Source of the DNA: Hyposmocoma kahamanoa
Taxonomy: Eukaryota; Arthropoda; Insecta; Lepidoptera; Cosmopterigidae
Direction of reading: 5' to 3'
NCBI RefSeq assembly: GCF_003589595.1
Contig: NW_020653719.1
Coordinates: 1,315,616 to 1,379,615 of the forward strand
DNA: 64,000 nt
Shown: one piece after another, positions 34,491-44,247 of the stretch
Numbering within the stretch: the stretch's first letter is position 1
Layout: each line of letters begins with the position of its first letter
Made by a program: the position numbers and the translations under genes
The notes under the pieces: generated by a model
What the model was told of the DNA's origin: nothing
What the model saw: the letters and a program-made list of their open reading frames with translations, nothing else
The model's database searches: none

Positions 34491-37400
34491 CTACAAAGAA
34501 GAAATCGAAATTAAATATTTAATTACAATCAAAGATACAAAAATATTGCGTTAGATGGATGGAAAATGTGTAATACATATTAGAGATATTACTTGAAATG
34601 TTGTTATTAAGAAAAAAATTAAATACATAGATCTTTTATACCAGGATAATATGAAAATTATCGGGGAACACAAAAACATTCGCATATTGAAAATTATGAC
34701 AATATATTCATGATAATTGTACCTGATCAGTTTCGTGAGAGAGCGTCGGCCAAGGATGTTGCACTGGCGCAGACAGCTCCTCCAGATGAGGAACTTTAAC
34801 AATTGAATTAAAAATTTATAAACGAAACCTCAAAAGGGGACATTTTAAGTTCGAGTAAATAATCGTTGTGAAAGGTAAAAAGTAGGTGTTAGGAAAAAAA
34901 ATGTAAATAGAAATACATTAATGAATATTGTTGAATGAAATTTGTGTATTAAATCACATAAATTTACAATTTGATTAGACAGGAATACTCACATGGTGAT
35001 TGAGACAAGGTTGCTGCATTGTTAATGTTGGTTTGAGGCTCGCAATAATATGGTTGCTGGCCGAACCATTCTGGATGATCACATTGCAAAGTTGGATTTT
35101 GCTGTTGCAACTGCGGCACTGATTGAATCTCTGTGTTCGACCACTGCAAGTCGGAATTTGGCGGAGATGTCGATTGCATAGATTCCGGTGTAGGCCAGAC
35201 TGAAAAAAATGTTTTGTTGAGATGTGGTTGCCCGCTTAGCAATACCAATAGCAGTACGGTAATTAAAAATTATAAAACATGTAGTACAGAAAAATAATAT
35301 GTTAAAGGAATTTTGTAAATCCATTAAACAAACTAACCTGGAAAGCAGGCAAGCAGCTGAGGCATGATACACTCAGGTATGATGATCTCGGGTGAGTCAG
35401 TGTCCCGTGAAGCAGTCTCGTGTGAAGCAGTGTCATATGAAGCAGTCCCACAGGAAGAGGCATTTCTGTTATAACCGTCAGAGATAACAGCTTCTGGAGA
35501 AGGACTTTCATGCATCGAAGACTCATATGAAATGACATTGTCAGTCTCATGTGAGGCATCTTCATATGGGTAGACTGCAGAAATAGTTTCGGGTGAAAGA
35601 GTCTCAAATGTAGAAGACTCTGATGATGCTGTCTCAAATGTGAATGGTTGAACTGAGTGCAACGACCATGCTCCTGGTTGACTGATAGGAACATTTGAGC
35701 ATCCATGTTTAACGTGATGAACAGATGCTGCCAGACTTTCAGCGGATGCTGAAATACCTGGCAAGCTCGAGGGATCTGCACTTGAAGTCACTTTTATAGA
35801 TGATGGCACAGCACCTTGTGATTTTCGGTATGGTGTCATCCTTTCATTCGATAACGTGGCAATTGAGTTCATCCATTGAAATGAGGATCTTAGATCTCCT
35901 GTATATCCAGAAACTGGTGGGTACTCAACTGATGATAATGAGGATGACCCATCTTTCGATGGGTACACCGATCCTTCACTTGAAGATATTGACGGATAAG
36001 ATGTGAACGGTTCAAGGTTCGAAGACCATTCACAGGAAGAACTTGGTGGTCGTATAGTAGTGTTAGAGCAATTTCTGTTTGAGACTGTTCGTTTTGATGA
36101 TGTCGATTGAACACCGGACTGCGATGGTGTTGATTTTTCAGAGGGGCATGCCTGATTGTGTGATGCTTCAAGCTTTCTCCTTTTTCTACCCCTTTTTTTC
36201 TGTAACAAAATAAATTTATTATAATTATTAATACAAAGATCGAACACTCAGAAAAAACACTCAGAAAAATTCCTTCGATCCGGTCGGATTCGAACCGACG
36301 TCTTCTTGCATACCGTGTCAGACGCTATACCAACTAAGCCATGGAACGAACCAACGGACCTCGCGAATTTTTCTATGTGCTTGCGTCGTGTCTTTGTACT
36401 TGGTCCTTCAACGACTTTTTAGTCGTAGCGCCATCTATGAGAAATCTATTACAGATTTATCACCCAGTTAGTNNNNNNNNNNTTCACAAAAAATAATTGA
36501 ATATCAATTCAATAAAAATTTAATTAATAAATTTATTATTAAGTTATGCCCCTATTATGAAAGCAATTTCCAGTCGTACAACGCAAAGATAAAATTGAAA
36601 CATACATTGTGAGTTTTGAGTTGTGCTGTCTCGTCTTTTGCATTGTCATCTACGTCGTAGGCATTAGCGATTGGAGTGCTTATTTTGGGTATGGCGTTGG
36701 CTCTTGTAAGAATGTCTTCGGGTATCTCGTTGGTATTAGCATCAAGAATACCTATCTCGAGGTTATCTATTTCGTCGACGCTAATACCTAGTTGCGGACA
36801 TAACTTTTCAACTGTTGACAAAATTAATGCCATTTAATTATTTTATTTCAATGCAATCATAAACAATTAAATAATATATATAAAATAGAAAAATACTTAA
36901 CTAAAAACAAATTAAATACTTACTTTGATAATTAAGTAGGCCATCCACGTGTCTTAGAAAATCCAGGCTTTCTCTATTATTCGTGTTAGTTAATTTTTTG
37001 ATGAAACGGGATGCCATCTTTATAACATCGTCGCCTGACATCTGAAATAAAGTAATAAATAGAGTTGAAGGTCTGTTCTTTGGACATTTCACGATCAATT
37101 GAACAATTGAAGTAAATATTCATGCGGCGTAGTCTTTTGATCTTAGTCAAAATAAGCGTAATAATAAATAAAAGGCAAGTCGGGTGGGTAGGTGTACTTG
37201 GAACCAGTCGTATTTAAAACACAAATCCTCACCTTAATTTCTCAAACTCGTGTCTTATAAAGAGTGATGATGATTAATATTCAGGAGATGGCAAAACTTT
37301 TTATTTATTTTAAACTTCTTACCAAGAGTGTTAATTTGGATGCATTACTTTAAGTATAGGTAAAAGCCAGTGTGTGAATATGAAGGAAATGTGATATCAG

Positions 37401-40139
37401 CCTGCAAGATTTGTATGTACAATGCATTTTTTGCATTGCAGTAATTTTGTGCTTTAAGGTACGAGTTAGAGAAAGTAAGGCGACGAAATGTAATGACACG
37501 AGAACGTTTTAAACGTGTAAAAATAAATACCTACTGGTATTTGTTTTTATTTTCAGTTTCCAAAATGAACAATTTAATTACTTTGTAGTTTATCGATTTT
37601 TTGGTCGAATAGTACATATTAGAAACTATTTTTTCAAACCCAAATCAAATTTTAAATTATAATATTCAATAATAACGAAAGGATTACCACCTCACCCGTT
37701 TAAAAATTTAAAATTTATCTTTTTAGGCCATGGGATATAGATAGATAATAATAATAATAATAACACACAGACTCATAGCCACGCATTACATACACACACA
37801 TAGATAACCACAAATTACACCCAAACTCACGAGATAAATGAATGTAGGCCATTTAATATTTCTCCCAGCCCGGTAATCGAACCCAAGACCTCTGTGTGGC
37901 AGAGCAGCATGGTAACCGTTAGGCGACGAGACAGTCAAATTTTATATTAAATATTAGAAACATCACATACGTTGCTCTGACCCAAATGAAAGTAACAAAA
38001 GCACTTGTATTATGGAAGTCAGAAACAACGATGGTACCACACACACCCAGACCCGAATAATATACAAAAGTTAGTATTCCTACATAGACCTGGCCAGGAA
38101 TCAAACCTGGGACCTCAGAGATGGCGACACCGTGAAAACCGGTATGCAACCCGCTCGACGACAGAGGACATCAAAAAATCGAATTTTTAAAGTTAATTTT
38201 AAAATCATCTTTACGGACTTAATATGTCACGATGACGGAAACTGAGCTGAAATGTCTGTTAAAAAAAAATATATACGCGATTTAGATACGAAAAAAATTG
38301 TTTAATTTCAAACTTAGTCAGCTATTCTCATAGCTGACTAAGTTCGAAATCGTTAGCTGAGTAAGTTGTAATGGGTAACTTACTGAGTCCGGGCATTCAA
38401 GAACCGACGCTAAATGGTTCAGAGCGTTGGAGTAGGCGCCTCTTCTCTCCCTCTCATAGTGGGCATTGCGCGCTTTCCGCTCTTCCTAACGACAAAACAG
38501 CATATTTAAATATCATAAATCTAACGGAATAAGGGCCACTTCTAAGCATTATTGCCTCGCCTTAGCGCCTCTTAAAGAGGGTTATATATAATGTACAGGG
38601 TAATGTAATCGTTAAGTGCGATTATTCCGTAAATATAAGAGATATGAAAAACCTTTAAACCGATATCGAAAGTTCGTTAGCTAATGAGTAAAACGACATT
38701 GATAACTTTTAAAAATTGAATTAGAAACGTACAAAATTTTAACGTTAAAGCTCCTTTACATTTAATATGACATTCGTAGAGAAGGTTTAGTTGACTTTAA
38801 GAGGTAATAATAGTTTACAGATAACGTAACTGCTCTAACAGTAGTTTATGTGACTTTGCATAATGAAAAACAGTGAAATTCGAGTGTGGGTTTATTTCAT
38901 AAAAACGTCACACGAGTGTTTTAATGTCTAATTACGTACAGTTACTTACACTGCTATGAGCTCTCTAGGATGTGTTCAGGAACCGCAAGTTACGACTGAC
39001 GAAATGGCGGCAAATAAAAACTTTTTTCACGCATGTCACACAACCATAGTTTTTTTTTAAATTTATTAAGGCTTTGGCAAAGCCATCAGCCTAAACATGA
39101 AGTTTGTTTCTGTAAATATGGCCACCACAAAAGGATAGGCAATTTGAGGCGGCGTGTTTGGATTGACTCGGGATTCCTTAAAACGGGCCGATACGGATAT
39201 TCTAGTTCGAAATTCATATAATTTCACTTTTTAATCTTCGATTAAGGCACAATAGCACTATCCTATTCCACTTTAAACTAGATTTCACAAAATAATTGAA
39301 AGTCAAAATAAAAACGACACTTTTCCCTCCAAAAGATCCAGAGCGAATCCAACCATAGTTTTTATTTAATTCATAGACAAACTAGAATCAGCCCCAACTA
39401 TCATATCGTTCGATATCAAGTAACGTGTTCGCTCTATCGCTGAATATCATATTCGTAAAATATCATGTTCGCAAAGCTTGATATTCTCAAGACATCACGT
39501 TCACGAAAAATGTTTGCTATTGACATTTATTACAATTCGAATAAAACTTTATCTTGACTCGAAAAATTTTTTGTTTTTCAGAGATGTTCGAAATATGAAT
39601 GTCATAATAAAATTTGAATAATTTTCATATTATTGCATAATTATCATGAAATGGAATTTGATTATAATTATGCAATAATAACATTTTCACAGATAAGAAA
39701 TTTGTTCTAATAAAACAGTTTATCTTTATGCTGGTCGTAATTTACGGTTTTTGAACACATCATAGAGGGTTTATGATATGTGTGTAGATAAATAAAATAA
39801 TCAAACTCTCTTTTAAGTAATTGAATGATTGAAGAGATGAAAAGCACATAATTAAAAATAAAGAAGATAAGACAAAACGAGTATTGAGTAACAAACAAAA
39901 AATTACCTGAGTGAGTGGAACCCTGTTTTTTCCTTTAGGTCGTCCTCTTTTCCTTGGAGGGGCATCCTCCGAAAATTCCTAACAAAAGGAATAATTTATT
40001 ACACTTAAGTAACAGGCACAATAACAGGAAAACGAAACACAATTCAAAAAATCATATTAAATAGAATTATGAACGAATTCATAGCTCACACTCAAAAATC
40101 ACACACAAATTAATTATTTAAACCTACCGAGTCAGACAT
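34416..40139 (-). CDS. AT-hook/bHLH protein, gene 1 (574 aa, nine exons)
   Basis: Probable DNA-binding transcription factor. Coding exons: 40128-40139, 39907-39978, 38384-38485, 36924-37041, 36606-36811, 35338-36199, 34993-35199, 34723-34793, 34416-34490; total 1725 nt including the stop. All introns are GT-AG with phases 0,0,0,1,0,1,1,0. The protein starts MSDS, then has an acidic patch and the AT-hook PPRKRGRPKGKNR (about residues 11-23). The basic region and helix 1 (RNAHYERERR, about residues 33-42) follow, then helix 2 (VIKMASRFIKKL). Exon 5 is acidic. Exon 6 starts with a second basic, AT-hook-like segment (KKRGRKRRK) and is otherwise Ser/Thr/Pro-rich. Exon 7 is Gln/Asn/Pro-rich with several Trp. 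The C-terminus is acidic and aromatic (NNYFEEYFANV), suggesting an activation region (inference). It is a tandem paralogue of gene 2, downstream copy at 22.7-28.2 kb. An assembly gap lies in intron 5 but touches no exon. No named orthologue was recognised. Confidence 0.85.
34723..34793 (-). CDS. bHLH gene 1, exon 8
   Basis: 71 nt: FPHLEELSAPVQHPWPTL..., ending Asp-Gln at donor GTACAA. Phase 1 in, phase 0 out, consistent with both neighbours. Confidence 0.7.
34993..35199 (-). CDS. bHLH gene 1, exon 7 (Gln/Asn/Pro-rich)
   Basis: 207 nt between acceptor ttttttcag and an ideal GTGAGT donor. Contains WPTPESMQSTSPPNS, a Gln-rich run (VPQLQQQNPTLQ) and EWFGQQPYYCEPQ. Gln/Pro-rich composition is common in activation domains. 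Confidence 0.8.
35338..36199 (-). CDS. bHLH gene 1, exon 6 (Ser/Thr-rich, second AT-hook-like start)
   Basis: 862 nt, 287 residues plus one base. Starts KKRGRKRRKLEASHNQ: RGR with flanking Lys/Arg but no Pro, so an incomplete AT-hook or a nuclear localisation signal. The rest is Ser/Thr-rich; its end carries TASYD-TASHE-TASRD-TDSPE, encoded by a short 15-bp tandem repeat (35388-35450). The acceptor follows the tail of a family C SINE. Confidence 0.82.
36215..36500 (-). mobile_element. Family C SINE next to the exon 6 acceptor, with assembly gap
   Basis: Reverse complement: CCATGGCTTAGTTGGTATAGC (box A region, 36326-36345) and GGTTCGAATCCGACC (box B, 36283-36297). Tail towards 36215, about 15 bp before the acceptor of exon 6. 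The N run at 36473-36482 lies where the inverted tail is found in the copy at 32010-32345. Confidence 0.85.
36473..36482. other. Assembly gap (10 N)
   Basis: Ten Ns inside intron 5 of bHLH gene 1. Ten is probably a placeholder; by comparison with 32300-32330, repeat tail sequence is likely missing. Confidence 0.95.
36606..36811 (-). CDS. bHLH gene 1, exon 5 (acidic)
   Basis: 206 nt: IEKLCPQLGISVDEIDNLEI then an acidic segment ending QLKTHN at donor GTATGT. Directly follows the helix 2 exon, so it may form an extension of the dimerisation region; not similar to exon 5 of gene 2. Confidence 0.78.
36924..37041 (-). CDS. bHLH gene 1, exon 4 (helix 2)
   Basis: 118 nt: MSGDDVIKMASRFIKKL, then TNTNNRESLDFLRHVDGLL. 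The V-I-K-M-A-x-x-F-I pattern is helix 2. The Met is internal because exon 3 joins in phase 0. Acceptor tatttcag, donor GTAAGT. Confidence 0.85.
37243..37495. repeat. Repeat L, copy 2
   Basis: Homologous to 25370-25590 in the same orientation (TCGTGTCTTATAAAGAGTG ... GAGAAAGTAAGGCGACGA); in intron 3 of gene 1. Confidence 0.7.
37737..37935 (-). mobile_element. Family B tRNA-derived SINE, copy 2
   Basis: The (TTA)n tail is at the left (ATAATAATAATA, 37746-37763). The tRNA-like head at the right holds a box B (reverse of TCGAACCCAAGACC) and the CGGTTACC equivalent. Intron 3 of gene 1. Confidence 0.85.
38000..38165 (-). mobile_element. Family B-like tRNA-derived SINE, diverged copy
   Basis: Reverse complement shows GGTTTGATTCCTGGCC (box B-like) and a TGTGTGTGGTACC body phrase. 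It follows the copy at 37737-37935 in the same orientation. Confidence 0.65.
38384..38485 (-). CDS. bHLH gene 1, exon 3 (basic region and helix 1)
   Basis: 102 nt, phase 0 at both ends: EERKARNAHYERERRGAY, then SNALNHLASVLECPDS. Identical to gene 2 exon 3 through the whole A-R-N-A-H-Y-E-R-E-R-R block; helix 1 has diverged. Acceptor tgtcgttag, donor GTAAGT. Confidence 0.88.
39907..39978 (-). CDS. bHLH gene 1, exon 2 (AT-hook)
   Basis: 72 nt, 24 residues: EFSEDAPPRKRGRPKGKNR, then VPLTQ. A classical AT-hook separated from the bHLH basic region by about ten residues. Eight residues longer at its start than exon 2 of gene 2. Confidence 0.86.
40128..40139 (-). CDS. bHLH gene 1, exon 1 (start codon)
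   Basis: MSDS followed by donor GTAGGT; phase 0 into exon 2. Confidence 0.7.
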
Positions 40140-40278
40140 TTGGAATCTTTTAGAATCTAACTTATCAGAAAATTTAAAATACTGCAAAATAATTTTAAGA
40201 AAAATACACGCCAAATCAAGAAGCACTGGTTAACGTTAATTGCAAGTAGTGCAATGCGGGACATTTTTGAGTGTTGGT

Positions 40279-40316
40279 CTATTTATGCGTTTGCGCATCC
40301 CGCCCCCTGCTACCTG
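40279..40316 (-). promoter_or_regulatory. Predicted core promoter of bHLH gene 1
   Basis: In the direction of the gene: AACAGGTAGC (CAGGTAG at 40316-40310), GGGATGCGCAAA, then a TATA-like CATAAATAG (40287-40279), about 140 bp before the ATG. It matches the promoter of gene 2 block by block. Confidence 0.5.
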
Positions 40317-40577
40317 TTCGGAAATTCCCATTGGCGCGAACGAGCTCCAGTAAACGGGTTGTATTATATACCCTTTGTTTCTAATACAATGAGAAAGGTT
40401 TGAGGTAGGACAGGTATGTACTTAAAACACTTTCTTATTTTTGCTATGTATTTATTACATTTCCAATTTTTAAAGTTTTAACATAGTATAAGAGCAAGTA
40501 GAGCAGCTTCCGTCTGTTCTCGCTGTTCGCGTAAATGCTTGGAGCGTAGGCGTGTCACATTGTCAATTTAGATTATA

Positions 40578-40860
40578 TTACAGGTTGTAAATATGATTTA
40601 AAAAAATTAAAGTGTTTATCACAGTATTCTCGTGCTATTTTGAAATAAGCTTTGTTAAATGCAGAACTTGAGTATTAGATAGTATAGACGTGAGTCCCAT
40701 GGACGTGTATCCATGGGACCCGCGACTCGGGATTTTCCTAGTGCGGGGCTACGATATAAATTTCAAATGGACATGAAATATTGAACAATTTTTAAATTGA
40801 GTCACTATTGTTCAAACCATCATATTTTTTGAAGACCGAATTTTATAATAAATGGCACGT
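40578..40860 (+). repeat. Repeat J, copy 1, with SINE B fragment inserted
   Basis: Contains CACAGTATTCTCGTGCTAT and GTTAAATGCAG; homologous to 46090-46500. A family B fragment (about 40690-40760) sits inside, with a small perfect stem GTCCCATGG..CCATGGGAC. Confidence 0.65.
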
Positions 40861-41454
40861 GAGACGACCCGAAACTTATGCTACGTGAGACTATACGAAT
40901 ACATACAAACAGCGCTGCTACGTTGATACGGAGTTACTCGGATTATTACATTATATTATGGTTTTAGTAATAATACATGGCAATCGCTAAAACTTTTTAT
41001 TTTTAAACTGCTGTTTCTTTACATAATTGAACTTCGTAGTGCGTAACGATTCTTACAATTTGAATGAAAATGAATTATTCACATTCGAACATGGAATATG
41101 AAGTACAGAATAGAGCTATGTTAATAAGATTTTTCCATCAAAACTGAGGATCGTCCGTTCATTGCTAAAGGGAATGATAACATGTTATCATGGCGTAGTA
41201 CTAAGACTAGTCTAAGAAAGCTAATGAAAATTGTACTTTGAAAATATGATGTTAATAAATCAAATTAGATTTGAACGTCCTTTAGGATATCTTCAATCTG
41301 GATTGAGGGCTTCCTAAAGGAATTAGACTAGGGAATTCTCGCGCATACTCGAGAATCCTCGCGCACTCGCGAGAATTCCGCGGAAGATTTTGGCTCATAT
41401 CTAGCCATACAATTCACCATAAACTTCATTGAGCTATATACAATATCGTTACAA

Positions 41455-41870
41455 AAGTTGAGCCATAGTGTAATAAGGCCATATCTGCAAAATTACAGCT
41501 TTTCAGAATAAAGTTTTAAAGAATCTACGAACTAAATTAGTCGATAACTTTTAAGAGTTCTAAAATTACATATATAACTAATTTATTACATGTAGTTCGT
41601 GTTGGACAAAGAAAGATATAGAAAACTGACTGCCTACCTTTAATAACGGGGAGGCACTTGAAGAAGTTTGTGTTATTTTTATTACTTTCGTGTGATAAAA
41701 GCTCTCTTGACATATACGTGAAGAGTGATCATAATCACACGTGGCTTTCCAAGGACATGATGTCATTATCCAAGAAAGTATATATACGCTTCTTGTCATT
41801 ATTATTTAGAAAGCGTATAGTTAGCTAATTAATAATTTTAATGAACAACCGGACTCGTCATCTTTTCTGT
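41455..41870 (-). repeat. Family F repeat, right copy (inverted)
   Basis: The reverse complement aligns with 21505-21960 (shared GACGAG.CCGGTTGTTCATT, ACGCTTTCTAA, TTCTTGGATAAT, GCTTTTATCACA, and the GGCCTTATT.CAC end). Opposite orientation to the left copy. Confidence 0.75.
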
Positions 41871-41883
41871 AGGTACGTAAGGT

Positions 41884-42412
41884 AAGGGCGCGTTCCCACT
41901 ATGTCGTGACGACAGATTGTCGTGCAGTTTACAGTGTCGTGGCTTGTATATTTAAATGAAGTTGTTCACATATAGCACGACACGCTTAACTGTCATTCAC
42001 GATTTTTATCGTTACAACGACATACTGTCGTCAAAGTGAGAATAGCTAGAACGACAGTCGTCGCACAATAAAAAAACGTCACGATAAAACGTGACGACAG
42101 ATTGTCGCAGCTCCTATTGTCGCCACGTTTTATTTCTCGCTGTCCGCACGTATTCTGCTCCCTGCCCTCCCCTCTCGTACCCCGCGCCCTCTGCTCGCTT
42201 TGCAGTAGCGTTGGGTCGTAGCCAGAGATGAGCAAGGAGGCTGTCGTGAAACGATAAATTGTCGTCACGATCTTGTGAGAACAGCTAGTCACGACAGTCG
42301 TGCAACGATAAAAAGTCGTCCACGACAGATAGTCGTGATATGGGAACAGGCTAGACACGACAGTTGTCCAACGATAATAAAACGTGACGACATAACGGGA
42401 ACGCGCCCTTAA
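41884..42412. mobile_element. MITE with GGGCGCGTTCCC ends and palindromic core
   Basis: Inverted ends TAAGGGCGCGTTCCC (left) and GGGAACGCGCCCTTA (right). The body is built from many copies of TGTCGTGACGACA-like palindromes and ACGATAAAA phrases in both orientations. An open frame on the minus strand (42358-41993) is a by-product and has no known domain. Confidence 0.8.
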
Positions 42413-42537
42413 TAGATAGCCTAAGTGATATTATATTTAGTTTACTTATTTTGTACTTACAGCTATTTTTATAGGACCATCCCAATACAATAGTACACCA
42501 TTTCTATTCACTTAAAAAAAAGTAAAGTGGATCCCTA

Positions 42538-42778
42538 AAGTGTAAATGGGTTGGCCATATTCAAAGACTTACAGATAGAAGGTGGTCACAGACAATCACG
42601 AATTGGTACCCGCTTTATAAGCAAAGAAGACGAGGTAGGCCATCAAAGAGGTGGAGCGATGATATTGGAGAAATAGTAGGAACGCTAAGGCCAAGGCAGA
42701 GTCTGTTGGAAGAACTTAGAGGAGGCTTTCACCGCCAAAGGCGGCCATTACACATAACAATACTAAATGTAAATTAAG
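42538..42778 (+). mobile_element. LINE C-terminal remnant (RTE-like)
   Basis: Open frame KCKWVGHIQRLTDRRWSQ, then RRRGRPSKRWSDDI and LLEELRGGFHRQRRPLH. The K.WxGH..R..D.RW .. GRP..RW.DD signature is the C-terminal end of non-LTR reverse transcriptases. It is followed by an AATAAAGC-type tail near 42861. It directly follows the MITE at 41884-42412. Confidence 0.75.
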
Positions 42779-42879
42779 ATAATACTCACCATGCTAATAC
42801 ACAGAATAAGCTGTAAGTAAATACGTAAAATACTGTAACTATTGCATTTAAATTTCAAAGAATAAATAAAGCTATAAAT

Positions 42880-44245
42880 AAAAAATATGTTAAAAGTAAT
42901 AGCTCTAATGCTTAATTACATGCCCGTAGAAGAATAGAAATGTATGTAGCGTTGCTTTTATGAATTGGCTCTCAATACTATTAAAAATCTGTAGCTATGT
43001 AGATAAAAATTGCAATCGTGTTAGATCGAAGGAATTTTTCTTTATAATAATATTTTATCATTTATTTTTCGGACAACATAAATCCATATTACTAATTAAT
43101 AATACACTTACAAACAACACACATCAAAAGTGTCTAGGGATCAAGTGAATATTTTTGAAATAAAAATTATTTAAGCAATATTTACCAAATCCAGTCTTCC
43201 AGGACGACTTCTTACTTTAATGCTTATGTTTTATTTAACCGCTTACCCCTATATTTAATTAAAATAAACTAAAATTGATGTTTTTGCAAATTGTGGGAAA
43301 AACTCAAATTAACGGCGTCAATTAAATGACAAAAAAATGGCGAAAATGATGATTTTGCTCATTTTTATTGTAAAGATAAGAAAATTAATAATCTGTATTT
43401 CCACCATTAAGCCAGTAGAAATAACTATAATATTATTTTTTGAGATAATAATTTACATAATTAAAATAAATTTATTATTTCCTATTATTGCATGTACTCA
43501 ATAGGAAATAATAATTTGTGACCAATGTACTCAAATATATCAATAACCCTCATATTAAAATATAGTCAGTTCTGAGAGTTCCGGTATGATGTACAATACA
43601 ATACAATTGAGAATATCCACATTATTCTTTACGTTACTCGAAGTTTAGGTTATGTAATTCAATTCCGGTGACTGATTATAGCATAGAAAAGTTAAAAACC
43701 GCATTAGACAATATCAGTTGTGGTAATGGCAACTGAAAATAACACGAGGTCAGGTACACACAACAATACGGCCCCTTAGTACTTTGTTGACAAAGGGAAA
43801 GGGGTTTCCATTGTTGAGCATTAGCTAATAACTTGCCTAATAATGGTCGCCCTAAAGCTCATTAAATAGTTAGTGTTTTATAAAGCGATAATAGCATTAA
43901 AGGGAAAAGAAATTTACCGAATAATTTTGCGACATTGATAATTCTTGGAAGCTATAATAAGAGTTGTTTTTGAATTGTGACAGTAAAATCTAATAATACC
44001 TACTTACTATAACTCCTCTAAGCTTTAAGGAATAATGTATTTGCGAGGATAAATAAATTAACGTTAGAATTAGATACCTGCTCACCCGACATTGCCTAAA
44101 AGCTGTTGATCCTTGGTATGAAGGATTCGTGTACGATAAGCCATTCTGTTATCGGAGATTTCGAAATATCTATTTACATATATTTTAGTGCATATTCTAC
44201 GTGTATTACGTTAAGAGTATATACATTATTATTATTTTATGATAC
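42880..44245. other. Intergenic, nothing recognised
   Basis: AT-rich spacer upstream of bHLH gene 1; no coding signal. Confidence 0.4.
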
Positions 44246-44247
44246 CA

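Noticed and set aside
35302..35781. His/Leu-rich 159-codon open frame on the minus strand
   Set aside because: Out-of-frame reading of the Ser/Thr-rich exon 6 of bHLH gene 1.
36924..37041. Met at the start of bHLH gene 1 exon 4 as a translation start
   Set aside because: A strong acceptor directly precedes it and exon 3 joins in phase to complete the bHLH domain.
41993..42358. 121-codon minus-strand open frame
   Set aside because: Inside the palindrome-filled MITE at 41884-42412; no domain.
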